Origin: an uncultured Coprococcus sp.
GTDB taxonomy: Bacteria > Bacillota > Clostridia > Lachnospirales > Lachnospiraceae
NCBI GenBank assembly: GCA_934277375.1
Contig: CAKQTZ010000001.1
Coordinates: 1-64,000 of the forward strand
Length of the DNA: 64,000 bases
Reading direction: 5' to 3'
Made by a program: the position numbers and the translations under genes. Positions 47,104 through 54,700 of this stretch are shown in pieces; position 1 is the first letter of the stretch; every line of letters begins with the position of its first letter. The notes beneath the pieces are model-generated. The model saw only the letters and a program-made list of their open reading frames with translations. It did not search any database and was not told the DNA's origin.

Positions 47104-47532
47104 CAGACTCCTTTTCTTCTTGAATTAGGATAACAGGTTTATGCCTGATATCCATTCTCTGTTTTCCAGATCATCAAACGTTATTTAGTGTCTTCTGATC
47201 TTATATGCTTATCACGCAAAGAAAAGTCTGTTGTGTATTCAGCTATCTCTTTTTCTTACATACAACAAAGGAACGAGACCTTCATTGCATGATAAACACA
47301 CAATAAAAGTCTCGTTCCTTCCAAGTTCTATATACACTACTATATATACTTCGAAAGCGTGCGTCCCGGTTTCCTGCACAAGTATGTCCCAGCCAGAAAA
47401 CGTGATGACGAGATCGCACAACATCTTATAACCGATGTGAACTACTCCCTGATATTTCCGACATAATAACACTGGAACCCTTTGATTGTCAAAGAGTTCC
47501 CGGCTAGTATTTGGTAAAGAAATTATAAACTT
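47104..47532. other. 429-bp gap between the ATPase and P-II genes
   Basis: Contains a perfect 12-bp hairpin (47268-47279 with 47309-47320) and a second hairpin GGAACTCTTTGA/TCAAAGGGTTCC (47474-47500, minus-strand reading) close after the P-II gene. A plus-strand frame of about 56 codons (47296-47466) has protein-like ending KYVPARKRDDEIAQHLIT but no start and may be a relic. No gene is supported. Confidence 0.5.
47268..47320 (-). terminator. Hairpin, probable terminator of the amtB-glnB transcript
   Basis: Perfect arms AAGGAACGAGAC/GTCTCGTTCCTT with a 29-nt loop; on the minus strand followed by TTGTTGT, a weak T run. It may also define the 5' boundary of the ATPase transcript. Confidence 0.55.
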
Positions 47533-47880
47533 TTAATTCAGAGCATCATAGCCGCTCTCCTTTGTACGGATCTTAGTTGCAGTGCGGATCTCGTAGCTGA
47601 ATATCTTGCCATCTCCAACCTCGCCAGTATATGCCGCCTTCTGGATAGCCTCAATGGTCTTCTTCTCCCATTCCTCAGATGACACAACTATCTCAAACTT
47701 GATCTTCGGCTGCATCACCACATCTACCTCCGTACCACGGACAAGCTTCTTATATCCTCTCTGTGCTCCGCATCCCATAACCTGAGACACTGTAATTCCA
47801 TTTACATCTATGGCGTTCAGTGCTTCCTTGACGTCCTCAAAGACCTCCTCGCGCACGATAGCCTCAACCTTTATCATCAT
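47533..47880 (-). CDS. glnK: P-II family nitrogen regulatory protein
   Basis: 115 residues. The trimeric P-II fold signals 2-oxoglutarate and ATP/ADP state and typically blocks AmtB. C-terminal signature EVGDGKIFSYEI and the B-loop region are intact. The T-loop reads GCGAQRGYKKLVRG: valine stands where most P-II proteins have the uridylylated tyrosine (position 47 here), so covalent control at that site is not possible. It follows amtB by 91 bp, the classic pair. The start is one of two adjacent ATGs after GGAGAGG. Confidence 0.93.
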   Translation of the reverse strand: MMIKVEAIVREEVFEDVKEALNAIDVNGITVSQVMGCGAQRGYKKLVRGTEVDVVMQPKIKFEIVVSSEEWEKKTIEAIQKAAYTGEVGDGKIFSYEIRTATKIRTKESGYDALN

Positions 47881-47971
47881 ATCAGACCTCTCCTTCCTTA
47901 TTCTAAAATCTATCTATACCAATAAACATGCAATTCGAACCTCATAACATATCAAGTTCGACATTGCCGTC

Positions 47972-49216
47972 CTATGAATCAAGTCCATTGAATGTTGGAT
48001 ATGCACTCTCGCCGTGCTCTGAGATATCCAGACCTACCTTCTCTTCCCTGTCTGTTACACGAAGCGGTGTGAAGAGTCTCACGATTCCAAGACAGATAAA
48101 TGTTCCGACTACGGCTACCGCGATCGTTACAACTATACCTACAAGCTGCATCAGGAACAGATGTACATCGCCGAATACAAGACCATCCCAACGAGCTACA
48201 CTGTTGATCGAGCTCTTTGCAAATAAACCTGTTGCGATACCTCCCCAGATACCTCCGATACCATGACATCCAAATGCATCAAGTGCATCGTCTATCTTCA
48301 GCTTACCCTTAAGGAATGATATTGTAAAGCAGCAGATCGGGCTGACAAGTGCACCGATGATGAATGATGACCAAATCGGTACGAATCCAGCACCAGGTGT
48401 TATAGCCACAAGACCGACAACAAGACCTGTCGATGCACCAACCAGTGTAGGCTTTCCATCCTTTATAACATCTATTATCATCCATGAAAGCATTGCGCTG
48501 GCACTGGCAATCGCTGTTGTCATGAATGCATGTGCTGCAAGACCATTTGCTCCGAGGGCACTTCCGGCATTGAAACCGAACCAGCCAAACCAAAGGATGA
48601 ATGCACCGAGTGCAACAAATGGAATGTTGTGAACTCTGTATGCTGTGTTCTCGTATCCCTTTCTTCTTCCAAGGATGATAGAGAATACAAGGGCACTCAC
48701 ACCTGAGCTTATATGTACTACATTTCCTCCTGCAAAATCAACTGATCCGATCTCTCCGAGGAAACCGCCCTGACCCCATACCATGTGTGCCATCGGATAA
48801 TAAACGATGATCGACCAGAGCATGATGAAGGAGAACAGTGCCTTGAACTTCACACGTCCGACCAGTGAGCCGGTGATAAGCGCCGGTGTGATCATTGCGA
48901 ACATCATCTGAAATGCAACGTATACAAGGTGAGGTATATTGTCCGCATAAGGGCCAGCCTCATCCATCTTTATCCCGTTAAGTGCAAACCACTTGAGGTC
49001 TCCTATAACACCTCCATGATTAGTGCCAAATGAGAGTGAGTAACCGAACAGCACCCACATGACAACTGAAAGTCCCATGATGGCTGTACATGCCATGATG
49101 GTATTTACAACATTTTTCCTCCTGACGAGGCCTCCGTAGAAGAATGCAAGTCCGGGTGTCATGAAGAACACCAGAGCCGCACAAATCATAATAAAACCAG
49201 TATCTCCCGTATTCAT
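47972..49216 (-). CDS. amtB: Ammonium transporter Amt
   Basis: 414 residues with eleven membrane helices. The pore is recognisable: GGNVVHISSGV and GCHGIGGIWGG carry the twin histidines, and QMMFAMITPALI and WFGWFGFNAGS carry the gating phenylalanine and tryptophan regions. It conducts ammonium across the membrane. The ATG at 49216 follows AAGGAGG. The leader contains a promoter, a terminator-like hairpin and a 50-bp palindromic element, and glnK follows. Confidence 0.97.
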   Translation of the reverse strand: MNTGDTGFIMICAALVFFMTPGLAFFYGGLVRRKNVVNTIMACTAIMGLSVVMWVLFGYSLSFGTNHGGVIGDLKWFALNGIKMDEAGPYADNIPHLVYVAFQMMFAMITPALITGSLVGRVKFKALFSFIMLWSIIVYYPMAHMVWGQGGFLGEIGSVDFAGGNVVHISSGVSALVFSIILGRRKGYENTAYRVHNIPFVALGAFILWFGWFGFNAGSALGANGLAAHAFMTTAIASASAMLSWMIIDVIKDGKPTLVGASTGLVVGLVAITPGAGFVPIWSSFIIGALVSPICCFTISFLKGKLKIDDALDAFGCHGIGGIWGGIATGLFAKSSINSVARWDGLVFGDVHLFLMQLVGIVVTIAVAVVGTFICLGIVRLFTPLRVTDREEKVGLDISEHGESAYPTFNGLDS

Positions 49217-49244
49217 AGTTTCTTCCTCCTTAATTCTTCCTAAA

Positions 49245-49294
49245 GGGGTCAGACCCCTTTTACTGCATTAACGTGTTAAACAGGGTCTGACCCC
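49245..49294. repeat. 50-bp palindromic element, copy 3, in the amtB leader
   Basis: GGGGTCAGACCCC (49245-49257) and AGGGTCTGACCCC (49282-49294) flank ACTGCATTAACGTGTTAAAC. It lies between the leader hairpin and the amtB ribosome binding site, so it would be part of the mRNA. Confidence 0.85.
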
Positions 49295-49306
49295 TTTGTT
49301 AATGAA

Positions 49307-49354
49307 ACAAAAAGGCGCCAAACGAATCTTTTTGATCCATTTGACGCCTTTGTC
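49307..49354 (-). promoter_or_regulatory. Leader terminator/attenuator before amtB
   Basis: Minus strand: GACAAAGGCGTCAAA and GGATC, loop AAAAA, GATTC, then TTTGGCGCCTTT (49351-49340 with 49322-49311), followed by TTGTTTC. It begins only a few bases after the expected transcription start. It shares 16 of 17 bases with the leader of the permease-dehydrogenase gene at the same position in the hairpin. Confidence 0.65.
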
Positions 49355-49361
49355 GTGATTT

Positions 49362-49390
49362 ATAATAGCAGACTTCAGAAAATAATGCAA
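49362..49390 (-). promoter_or_regulatory. Promoter of amtB
   Basis: Minus-strand -35 TTGCAT (49390-49385), 17-bp spacer, -10 TATTAT (49367-49362). Confidence 0.65.
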
Positions 49391-49505
49391 GAGGTAATTT
49401 TAAATTGTTTTTCCCAAGCTATTTTGTTGCTTTTGTAAAGTTTCTTAACCAAATCTTTGTTGCGGACTCAATTTCGATATACCGGACTTTTACGGCGTGC
49501 TATTT

Positions 49506-50180
49506 CTACGCCACCCTTGTATGTGCGTCCATTCCGGTCTTTCCTGCTGCCATACTTACATTCGCCGTAACCGGTATATGTTCCTTACATGCAATTGCAA
49601 CATCCCGCATCGACGGCACTGACACACTTTCCGTCTGCCAGAACCGCTCCGTAACCACGGATATTGCATTTGTTATATATCTGTAATCATTCTCACATCC
49701 TGGAACTGCACTGGCATATCTGTCATGCATTTCTCTGAGATATTCCACTATGTCTAGCTCGTCATCAATGCTATCCATATTAACGCCTACAGAGGATATC
49801 ATCTTATTCACATAGTCATGCAGCTCTGTCTCATATTGGCAGTGCTCTCTTAGAGTTCCAGGAAATATGCTGTTGTGCGGGTAGGTGAATGAATCCGCCA
49901 CGTAATGAACAAGCTTTCCGAGAATGAAACTTTGTCTGACAGTTCCCATTCTGCCCTTCTCAAGTTTCTTTGTGAGTTTTTCCATATACTTCATGACATT
50001 TTCGTAGTTGTGTCCTCTAAGTTTCTCCTCGCCATGAATGCTGCCCCTGAAATAAGTCAGCATATTGATATCCGGCTCTATGCTGCCAAATACAAATACT
50101 GCCTTCTGCAGCTTAGATGCGCCGGTATCCATGTGATCCATAATATATCTGCTCAGATTCATGTGGTCTGCTGTTCTCAT
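49506..50180 (-). CDS. Zinc-dependent phospholipase C-like protein
   Basis: 224 residues matching the zn-dep phospholipase C family (Zn_dep_PLPC). Likely metal ligands are in ADHMNLSRYIMDHM, FVFGSIEPDINM, RGHNYENV and GKLVHYVADSFTYPHN, an all-helical arrangement. No signal peptide is present, so it is probably cytoplasmic and its substrate is unknown. The ATG at 50180 follows AGGAGG. It stands alone upstream of amtB. Confidence 0.85.
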   Translation of the reverse strand: MRTADHMNLSRYIMDHMDTGASKLQKAVFVFGSIEPDINMLTYFRGSIHGEEKLRGHNYENVMKYMEKLTKKLEKGRMGTVRQSFILGKLVHYVADSFTYPHNSIFPGTLREHCQYETELHDYVNKMISSVGVNMDSIDDELDIVEYLREMHDRYASAVPGCENDYRYITNAISVVTERFWQTESVSVPSMRDVAIACKEHIPVTANVSMAAGKTGMDAHTRVA

Positions 50181-50342
50181 ATTTAACGCCTCCTGCCTGT
50201 ATTATTTCATCAAGCTCTGCTTGATGATCTCCTCATACACAAATGTATCTTCTATATCTTTTTCGTTATTTATAGTGTAAACAAAAGATATAAAATCCAC
50301 AGGAAGAAACTATAAATACTTTCTAAATAGACCGTAAAATAT

Positions 50343-51284
50343 TCAGAAATTCATGGCTAGTAATAGAGTTCCAGCGGTGATGCATACAACGCCAACAGCA
50401 GCTTTCTTTGTCAGCTTTTCATGGAACACGATTCCTGAAAATGCTATGGTGATGAGCATGCTCAGCTTGTCTATCGGAACAACCACGCTTGCCGGTCCGT
50501 CCTGAAGCGCCCTGTAATAGCACAACCAGGATGCTCCCGTGGCTATTCCCGAAAGCGCTATAAACAACAGCTCTTTCTTCTCTATATCCTTTATCTCATG
50601 CTGCTTTCCAGACACAAATACCATAAGCCAAGCCATGACAAGAACCACCGTTGTCCTGATCTCCGTGCCCAGATTTGAGTTGATATCCGATATTCCTACC
50701 TTGCCGAGGATTGCTGTCAAACTGGCAAAAACAGCTGAGAGCACGGCGTACAACAGCCAGCTACCATGCAAAAGCCCCATTCCTCGCTGTTTCTTCGTCA
50801 CACTGCCACCATCTGTTGACATATGTTCGCCAGCTTTCCCTGACAGATCCTGATCATCTGCAGTTTTCTTTTTTGTGATCATGAGCATGGTGCCCGCGCC
50901 TATCATAACTATTGAGATGCCCTTAACCCAAGTGAGCCCCTCGTGGAGAAATATAAGGGCAAGCAATATCGTGAGCACAGTGCTTGATTTGTCTATAGGA
51001 ACGACCTTGTTGATATCCCCTTTCTGCAGCGCCCTGAAATAGCACAGCCAGGATGCGCCGGTTGCAAATCCGGAGAGGATCAGAAAAAGCAAAGTCTTGC
51101 CGCTAATATATGTGTCTGCAGTCCAGGCTCCTGTGACAAGGACCATCAGCCAGGCAAACAGCAAAACCACAACTGTCCTTATGGCTGTCGCCACATCAGA
51201 ATCCGTCTTCCTTATACCGCATTTTGCAAGTATCGCCGTGATTCCCGCAAAGAACGAAGAACCAACAGCAAATAATATCCACAT
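50343..51284 (-). CDS. EamA/DMT family transporter
   Basis: 313 residues with ten predicted membrane helices arranged as two EamA halves: each half has GITAILAKCGI / LTAILGKVGI, TEIRTTVVLVMAWLMV-like and GIATGASWLCYYRALQ(D/K)G-like blocks, which shows internal duplication. DMT transporters export or import small metabolites; the substrate is unknown. The frame extends to 51329, but GGGAGG before the ATG at 51284 sets the start. Confidence 0.92.
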   Translation of the reverse strand: MWILFAVGSSFFAGITAILAKCGIRKTDSDVATAIRTVVVLLFAWLMVLVTGAWTADTYISGKTLLFLILSGFATGASWLCYFRALQKGDINKVVPIDKSSTVLTILLALIFLHEGLTWVKGISIVMIGAGTMLMITKKKTADDQDLSGKAGEHMSTDGGSVTKKQRGMGLLHGSWLLYAVLSAVFASLTAILGKVGISDINSNLGTEIRTTVVLVMAWLMVFVSGKQHEIKDIEKKELLFIALSGIATGASWLCYYRALQDGPASVVVPIDKLSMLITIAFSGIVFHEKLTKKAAVGVVCITAGTLLLAMNF

Positions 51285-51511
51285 TTTACGCGCCTCCCAT
51301 TTATATGTGACCGTAAGCCACACATACATTTATCATTTTGTATCATCTTTACTACATGGTAACACTATTTTGACTCCAAATCCATCCCTGTGGCACTTCC
51401 GCTCAAAACCGCATAAATGCTAGGTTTCTATCCACTTTGTATATTTTTCTAAAGCTTTTATTAAATAAGCTTCTCTGGCCTTGAAATATCATTTACGGTA
51501 CTGTATCCTCA

Positions 51512-51970
51512 GTGAAAAGTATCTCCCGCGAGAATCGTAAATTATCCATACCGGCTGGCCAGCCAGATCATTTACTGCGTTGTTATTTTTTATTTTATGT
51601 TTTTTTGACGAGCATCAGGGATCTGGATACCAGACATGGAATGTTTGCAGATACAATATCGTCTATTGTATCTGATGCTAATGAGGAAAAGATTGAAACA
51701 TGGAAGGAGCGTGATGCTTTTATGAATAGTGCGATGAGAAGAATCATGGGCAAGGAACTGCAGGAGAGCATAGACGAAGGACTTATCGAAGGGCGTTCTG
51801 AAGGCAGATCCGTGGGACGTTCTGAGGAGAGAAGCCTGATAAAAAAGGCCACAAAAGCCGCTAAGGATAACAACATATCTAACGTATCAGACCTCGAGGC
51901 CCTCGGCTTTGACAAAGACACTGCAGAAGGCGCTATATCCATTCTAACAGAACTTGACATCATATCATGA
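51512..51970 (+). pseudogene. Truncated PD-(D/E)XK (Rpn-like) nuclease/transposase relic
   Basis: Only the C-terminal part of a larger family is recognisable (about from ISSIVSDANEEKIETWKERD): the helical tail with EGRSEGRSVGRSEERSLIKKATKAAKDN and DLEALGFDKDTAEGAI is typical of Rpn/PD-(D/E)XK nuclease-transposase family proteins. The nuclease core is missing and the first 40 residues look like non-coding sequence read through. No ribosome binding site precedes the first ATG. It is a probable 5'-truncated relic. Confidence 0.65.
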
Positions 51971-51990
51971 TTAAACACTCTAATAAAATA

Positions 51991-52035
51991 CCCCATATAA
52001 TTTCTGGAAATAAATAATTTCAGAATTATATGGGG
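51991..52035. terminator. Bidirectional terminator
   Basis: Arms CCCCATATAATTTCTG (51991-52006) and CAGAATTATATGGGG (52021-52035) with a 14-nt loop and AATTTT after it on the plus strand. It lies between the Rpn relic and the convergent DXS-like gene. Confidence 0.7.
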
Positions 52036-52109
52036 AATTTTATGTCTGCTCTATATTTCTACTAATAAATTATTCATATAAACATATCTGTCACAGATAA
52101 TCATATACT

Positions 52110-53861
52110 TTACAACAGTCCCTTAACATCCTTCGCGATCATCCCTGCATCAAGACGATTATCCTTAAGAACCTCTTCGACATCGTACCTGTCGAGGAAT
52201 TCCTTCTTAAGACCATAATTCAACACCTTCATATCCGAATCACCATAAAATCTCGCAATCTTCTCGCCAAATCCACCATCCAGTATACCGTCCTCGATGG
52301 TGATGACAACAGAGTGGTCTGCCTTGAGGCTTTCAAGAAGTTCCTCATCGAGTCCTGTGATATAGTAAGGATTGATGACAGTGGCATCTATTCCAAGCTT
52401 GCTCTTCATCTCGTCTGCTGCAGCATTTGCCAGACTGTAGAAGGTTCCAAGGCCGAGTATGGCAACCTTGTTTCCCTTCTGTGTCACCTCATACTTATTC
52501 AGATCTCCAAAGTCCTTCGTCACAGGTCTTCCACTTACCATTGCACCGCCTGGGAGCTTGATTGCAACCGGATGCTCATTCTGCTCTATGCTCCAGTCAA
52601 GCATGGCAATATACTCTTCCTTTGTTGTCGGAGCAAGATATACAAGATTAGGGATATTTGAAAGCATAGGGATATCCTGAAATCCCAGATGTGTCACATC
52701 ATTCATTCCATATACAGATCCTGCAAATGTCACTATAGTGGCTGCATTGTTGTTGATACAGAGATCCTGGGATACCTGATCAAATGTTCTCTGCACAAAT
52801 GAGCTGTACACACCAAACACCGGCTTTCCGCCGCCCGCTGCAATTCCCGACGCAAGTGCCACCGCTGTCTCCTCTGCGATTCCCACGTCGACAAACTGCT
52901 TTCCGGCCTCACGTCTCTTGTCCTCTGTGAAGCCCATGACCGTCGGTGTTCCCGCTGTGATGGCAACAACCTTTGGATCCTTCTTCATCTTGTCAAGCAG
53001 GTAATCGCAGGACACGCTTGAGTAGTCCTCCTCTCCGCCTTCAAATAACGATTTTCCTGTCTTTATATCAAATGGTCCATTGTAGTGCCACTGCTCCTTG
53101 TGCTCCTCGGCTGGGGCATAGCCCTTTCCCTTGAGGGTTCTGATGTGGACCACGACCGGTTTCTTTGTATCTTTTACCTTCTGAAATGTGTCGATGAGGG
53201 CTGCCACATCATTGCCTTCATGCACGTAACAATAATCAAGTCCCATGGCGCGGAACAGATTGCACTCTGCTGTTCCCTTTGTATCCCTGAGTAATTTGAG
53301 ATTTGTATAGAGTCCACCGTGGTTTTCAGCTATGGACATATCGTTGTCATTTACAACTATTATGAGGTTGCCATCCAGCTCTTTAGCGTAATCCAGACCT
53401 TCAAGAGCCTCTCCTCCTGACAGGGAGCCATCACCTATCACTGCTATCACATTGCCATCTGCCCCCTGGAGATCCCTTGCCTTTGCAAGGCCTGCTGCAA
53501 GACTTATGGATGTTGAGGTATGTCCAACCGTGAAGAAATCGTGCTCGCTCTCTTGCGGGTTGCTGTAACCGGTCACATCATCATAGTGCTCCTCATAGAG
53601 GTATGCATCCTTTCTTCCAGTGAGCATCTTGTGCGGATAACTCTGGTGTGACACGTCATACACAATCTTATCCTTAGGTGACTCAAATACATAGTGAAGT
53701 GCTATGGTTGCCTCCACCATACCAAAGTTCGGACCAAAATGTCCGCCGTGCCTGCTGGCTCTGATGAGAAGTACATGTCTCATCTCGTCTGCAAGTGTTC
53801 TCATCTCGTCTACTGTCAGTTTCTTTACATCCTGTGGTCCATTGATATTTTCAATATACAT
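52110..53861 (-). CDS. Divergent 1-deoxy-D-xylulose-5-phosphate synthase (DXS-like)
   Basis: 583 residues, shorter than the usual 620-640 of DXS. The thiamine diphosphate transketolase fold is complete: SRHGGHFGPNFGMVEATIALH, GDGSLSGGEALEGLD...VNDNDMSIAENHGGLY (TPP site), the pyrimidine domain (DVGIAEETAVALASGIAAGGGKP) and a C-terminal transketolase domain. Differences from standard DXS (GDGSLSGGEA in place of GDGAMTGGMA; NHGG in place of NVGA) suggest a second, divergent type with possibly different substrate. It follows the MerR gene by 115 bp and may share its promoter. Confidence 0.85.
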   Translation of the reverse strand: MYIENINGPQDVKKLTVDEMRTLADEMRHVLLIRASRHGGHFGPNFGMVEATIALHYVFESPKDKIVYDVSHQSYPHKMLTGRKDAYLYEEHYDDVTGYSNPQESEHDFFTVGHTSTSISLAAGLAKARDLQGADGNVIAVIGDGSLSGGEALEGLDYAKELDGNLIIVVNDNDMSIAENHGGLYTNLKLLRDTKGTAECNLFRAMGLDYCYVHEGNDVAALIDTFQKVKDTKKPVVVHIRTLKGKGYAPAEEHKEQWHYNGPFDIKTGKSLFEGGEEDYSSVSCDYLLDKMKKDPKVVAITAGTPTVMGFTEDKRREAGKQFVDVGIAEETAVALASGIAAGGGKPVFGVYSSFVQRTFDQVSQDLCINNNAATIVTFAGSVYGMNDVTHLGFQDIPMLSNIPNLVYLAPTTKEEYIAMLDWSIEQNEHPVAIKLPGGAMVSGRPVTKDFGDLNKYEVTQKGNKVAILGLGTFYSLANAAADEMKSKLGIDATVINPYYITGLDEELLESLKADHSVVITIEDGILDGGFGEKIARFYGDSDMKVLNYGLKKEFLDRYDVEEVLKDNRLDAGMIAKDVKGLL

Positions 53862-53976
53862 TTTTCTTTATCCTCCTGTTTTAACATAGTGAATTACTTC
53901 TCATTAACATAGTGCATCACCGCTAGTTGATCTGCCTTTCCGTTTACCTCCATACATACTCCAGATCATGCATCTG

Positions 53977-54372
53977 TTATTCACAATCCGTAAACTTTCT
54001 GTCCCATACAAGCTTGCCGGTCTTCACGGCCGCCTCATATTTGGATATCTTGTAATGAAGTCTCTCCATAGTGGCTTCTATCTGCTTCCTCTGCTCGTCA
54101 AGCTTCTCATACTGCTCCTTAAGGAGCTCCAGTCTCGCGCCAAATGTGGTATCTCCCATCTGGAACAGTTTTACATATTCAATAAGCGCCTCTATCGGAA
54201 CACCAGCATTTCTCATGCATACAGTATGTTCAACCCAATCGACATCCTTTTCCTGATAATCTCTGTTGCCACTGGCATTTCTCGCAACCGGAGGGATAAG
54301 CCCAACCCTCTCGTAATACCTGAGCGTATCAGCGGTGATATCAAATTTTTCACTTACCTCTTTGATAGTCAT
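53977..54372 (-). CDS. MerR family transcriptional regulator
   Basis: 131 residues. The MerR winged helix (about 1-70: TIKEVSEKFDITADTLRYYERVGLIPPVARNASGNRDY) is followed by a coiled-coil dimer helix (about 85-120). There is no metal-binding cysteine pattern, and the size fits aldehyde-responsive AdhR-like members. The ATG at 54372 follows AGAGGTGG. It is autoregulated, judging by the operator at 54454-54484, and the DXS-like gene lies downstream. Confidence 0.92.
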   Translation of the reverse strand: MTIKEVSEKFDITADTLRYYERVGLIPPVARNASGNRDYQEKDVDWVEHTVCMRNAGVPIEALIEYVKLFQMGDTTFGARLELLKEQYEKLDEQRKQIEATMERLHYKISKYEAAVKTGKLVWDRKFTDCE

Positions 54373-54453
54373 ATTGCCACCTCTTTCCTAATTTCAAGAA
54401 AACCTTTCTATTTATAGCTATATGCACTCACACAATACCTATATGTTACATTG

Positions 54454-54484
54454 AATATAGCACTTGGAGCTGACTCCAAGTCAA
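54454..54484 (-). promoter_or_regulatory. MerR-type promoter and operator
   Basis: Minus-strand -35 TTGACT (54484-54479) and -10 TATATT (54459-54454) are 19 bp apart, and a perfect dyad CTTGGAG-TCAG-CTCCAAG (54480-54463) fills the spacer. A 19-bp spacer with a central dyad is the defining layout of MerR-activated promoters. Confidence 0.85.
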
Positions 54485-54594
54485 CCACAAAATTTTATAG
54501 ATTTTGTAAAATGTAAAACTTAATTCCCGATTATAAAACTTAACTCCGGTTCATATAACCAATTTCATGATTATGTAATGTCCTGTAAATTACA

Positions 54595-54693
54595 AAAGGC
54601 ATATAACCCGGTCTGATACGATTCACATTAAGCAGCTTGGGTTATCAGCCTTGTCTACTTAAGAGAAACTCATCACCATGGCTATATGCCTTT
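54595..54693 (-). terminator. Long structured hairpin after the SseB-like gene
   Basis: Outer arms AAAGGCATATA/TATATGCCTTT (54595-54605 with 54683-54693) enclose about 77 nt with inner complementarities (GATAACCC with GGGTTAT). The minus strand continues TTTTGTAATTT, so it can terminate the upstream gene. The size allows a structured RNA. The remaining gap 54485-54594 shows nothing else. Confidence 0.55.
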
Positions 54694-54700
54694 AATTTTA

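Noticed and set aside
47239..47472. Minus-strand 77-codon frame and an overlapping plus-strand frame (47296-47466) with protein-like ending
   Set aside because: No start codon with a ribosome binding site on the plus strand, no recognisable family on either, and the region overlaps a terminator hairpin.
54595..54693. Possible hammerhead ribozyme because of TGATGAG and GAAAC
   Set aside because: The conserved core order (CUGAUGA, stem II, GAAA, cleavage site) is not satisfied on either strand.
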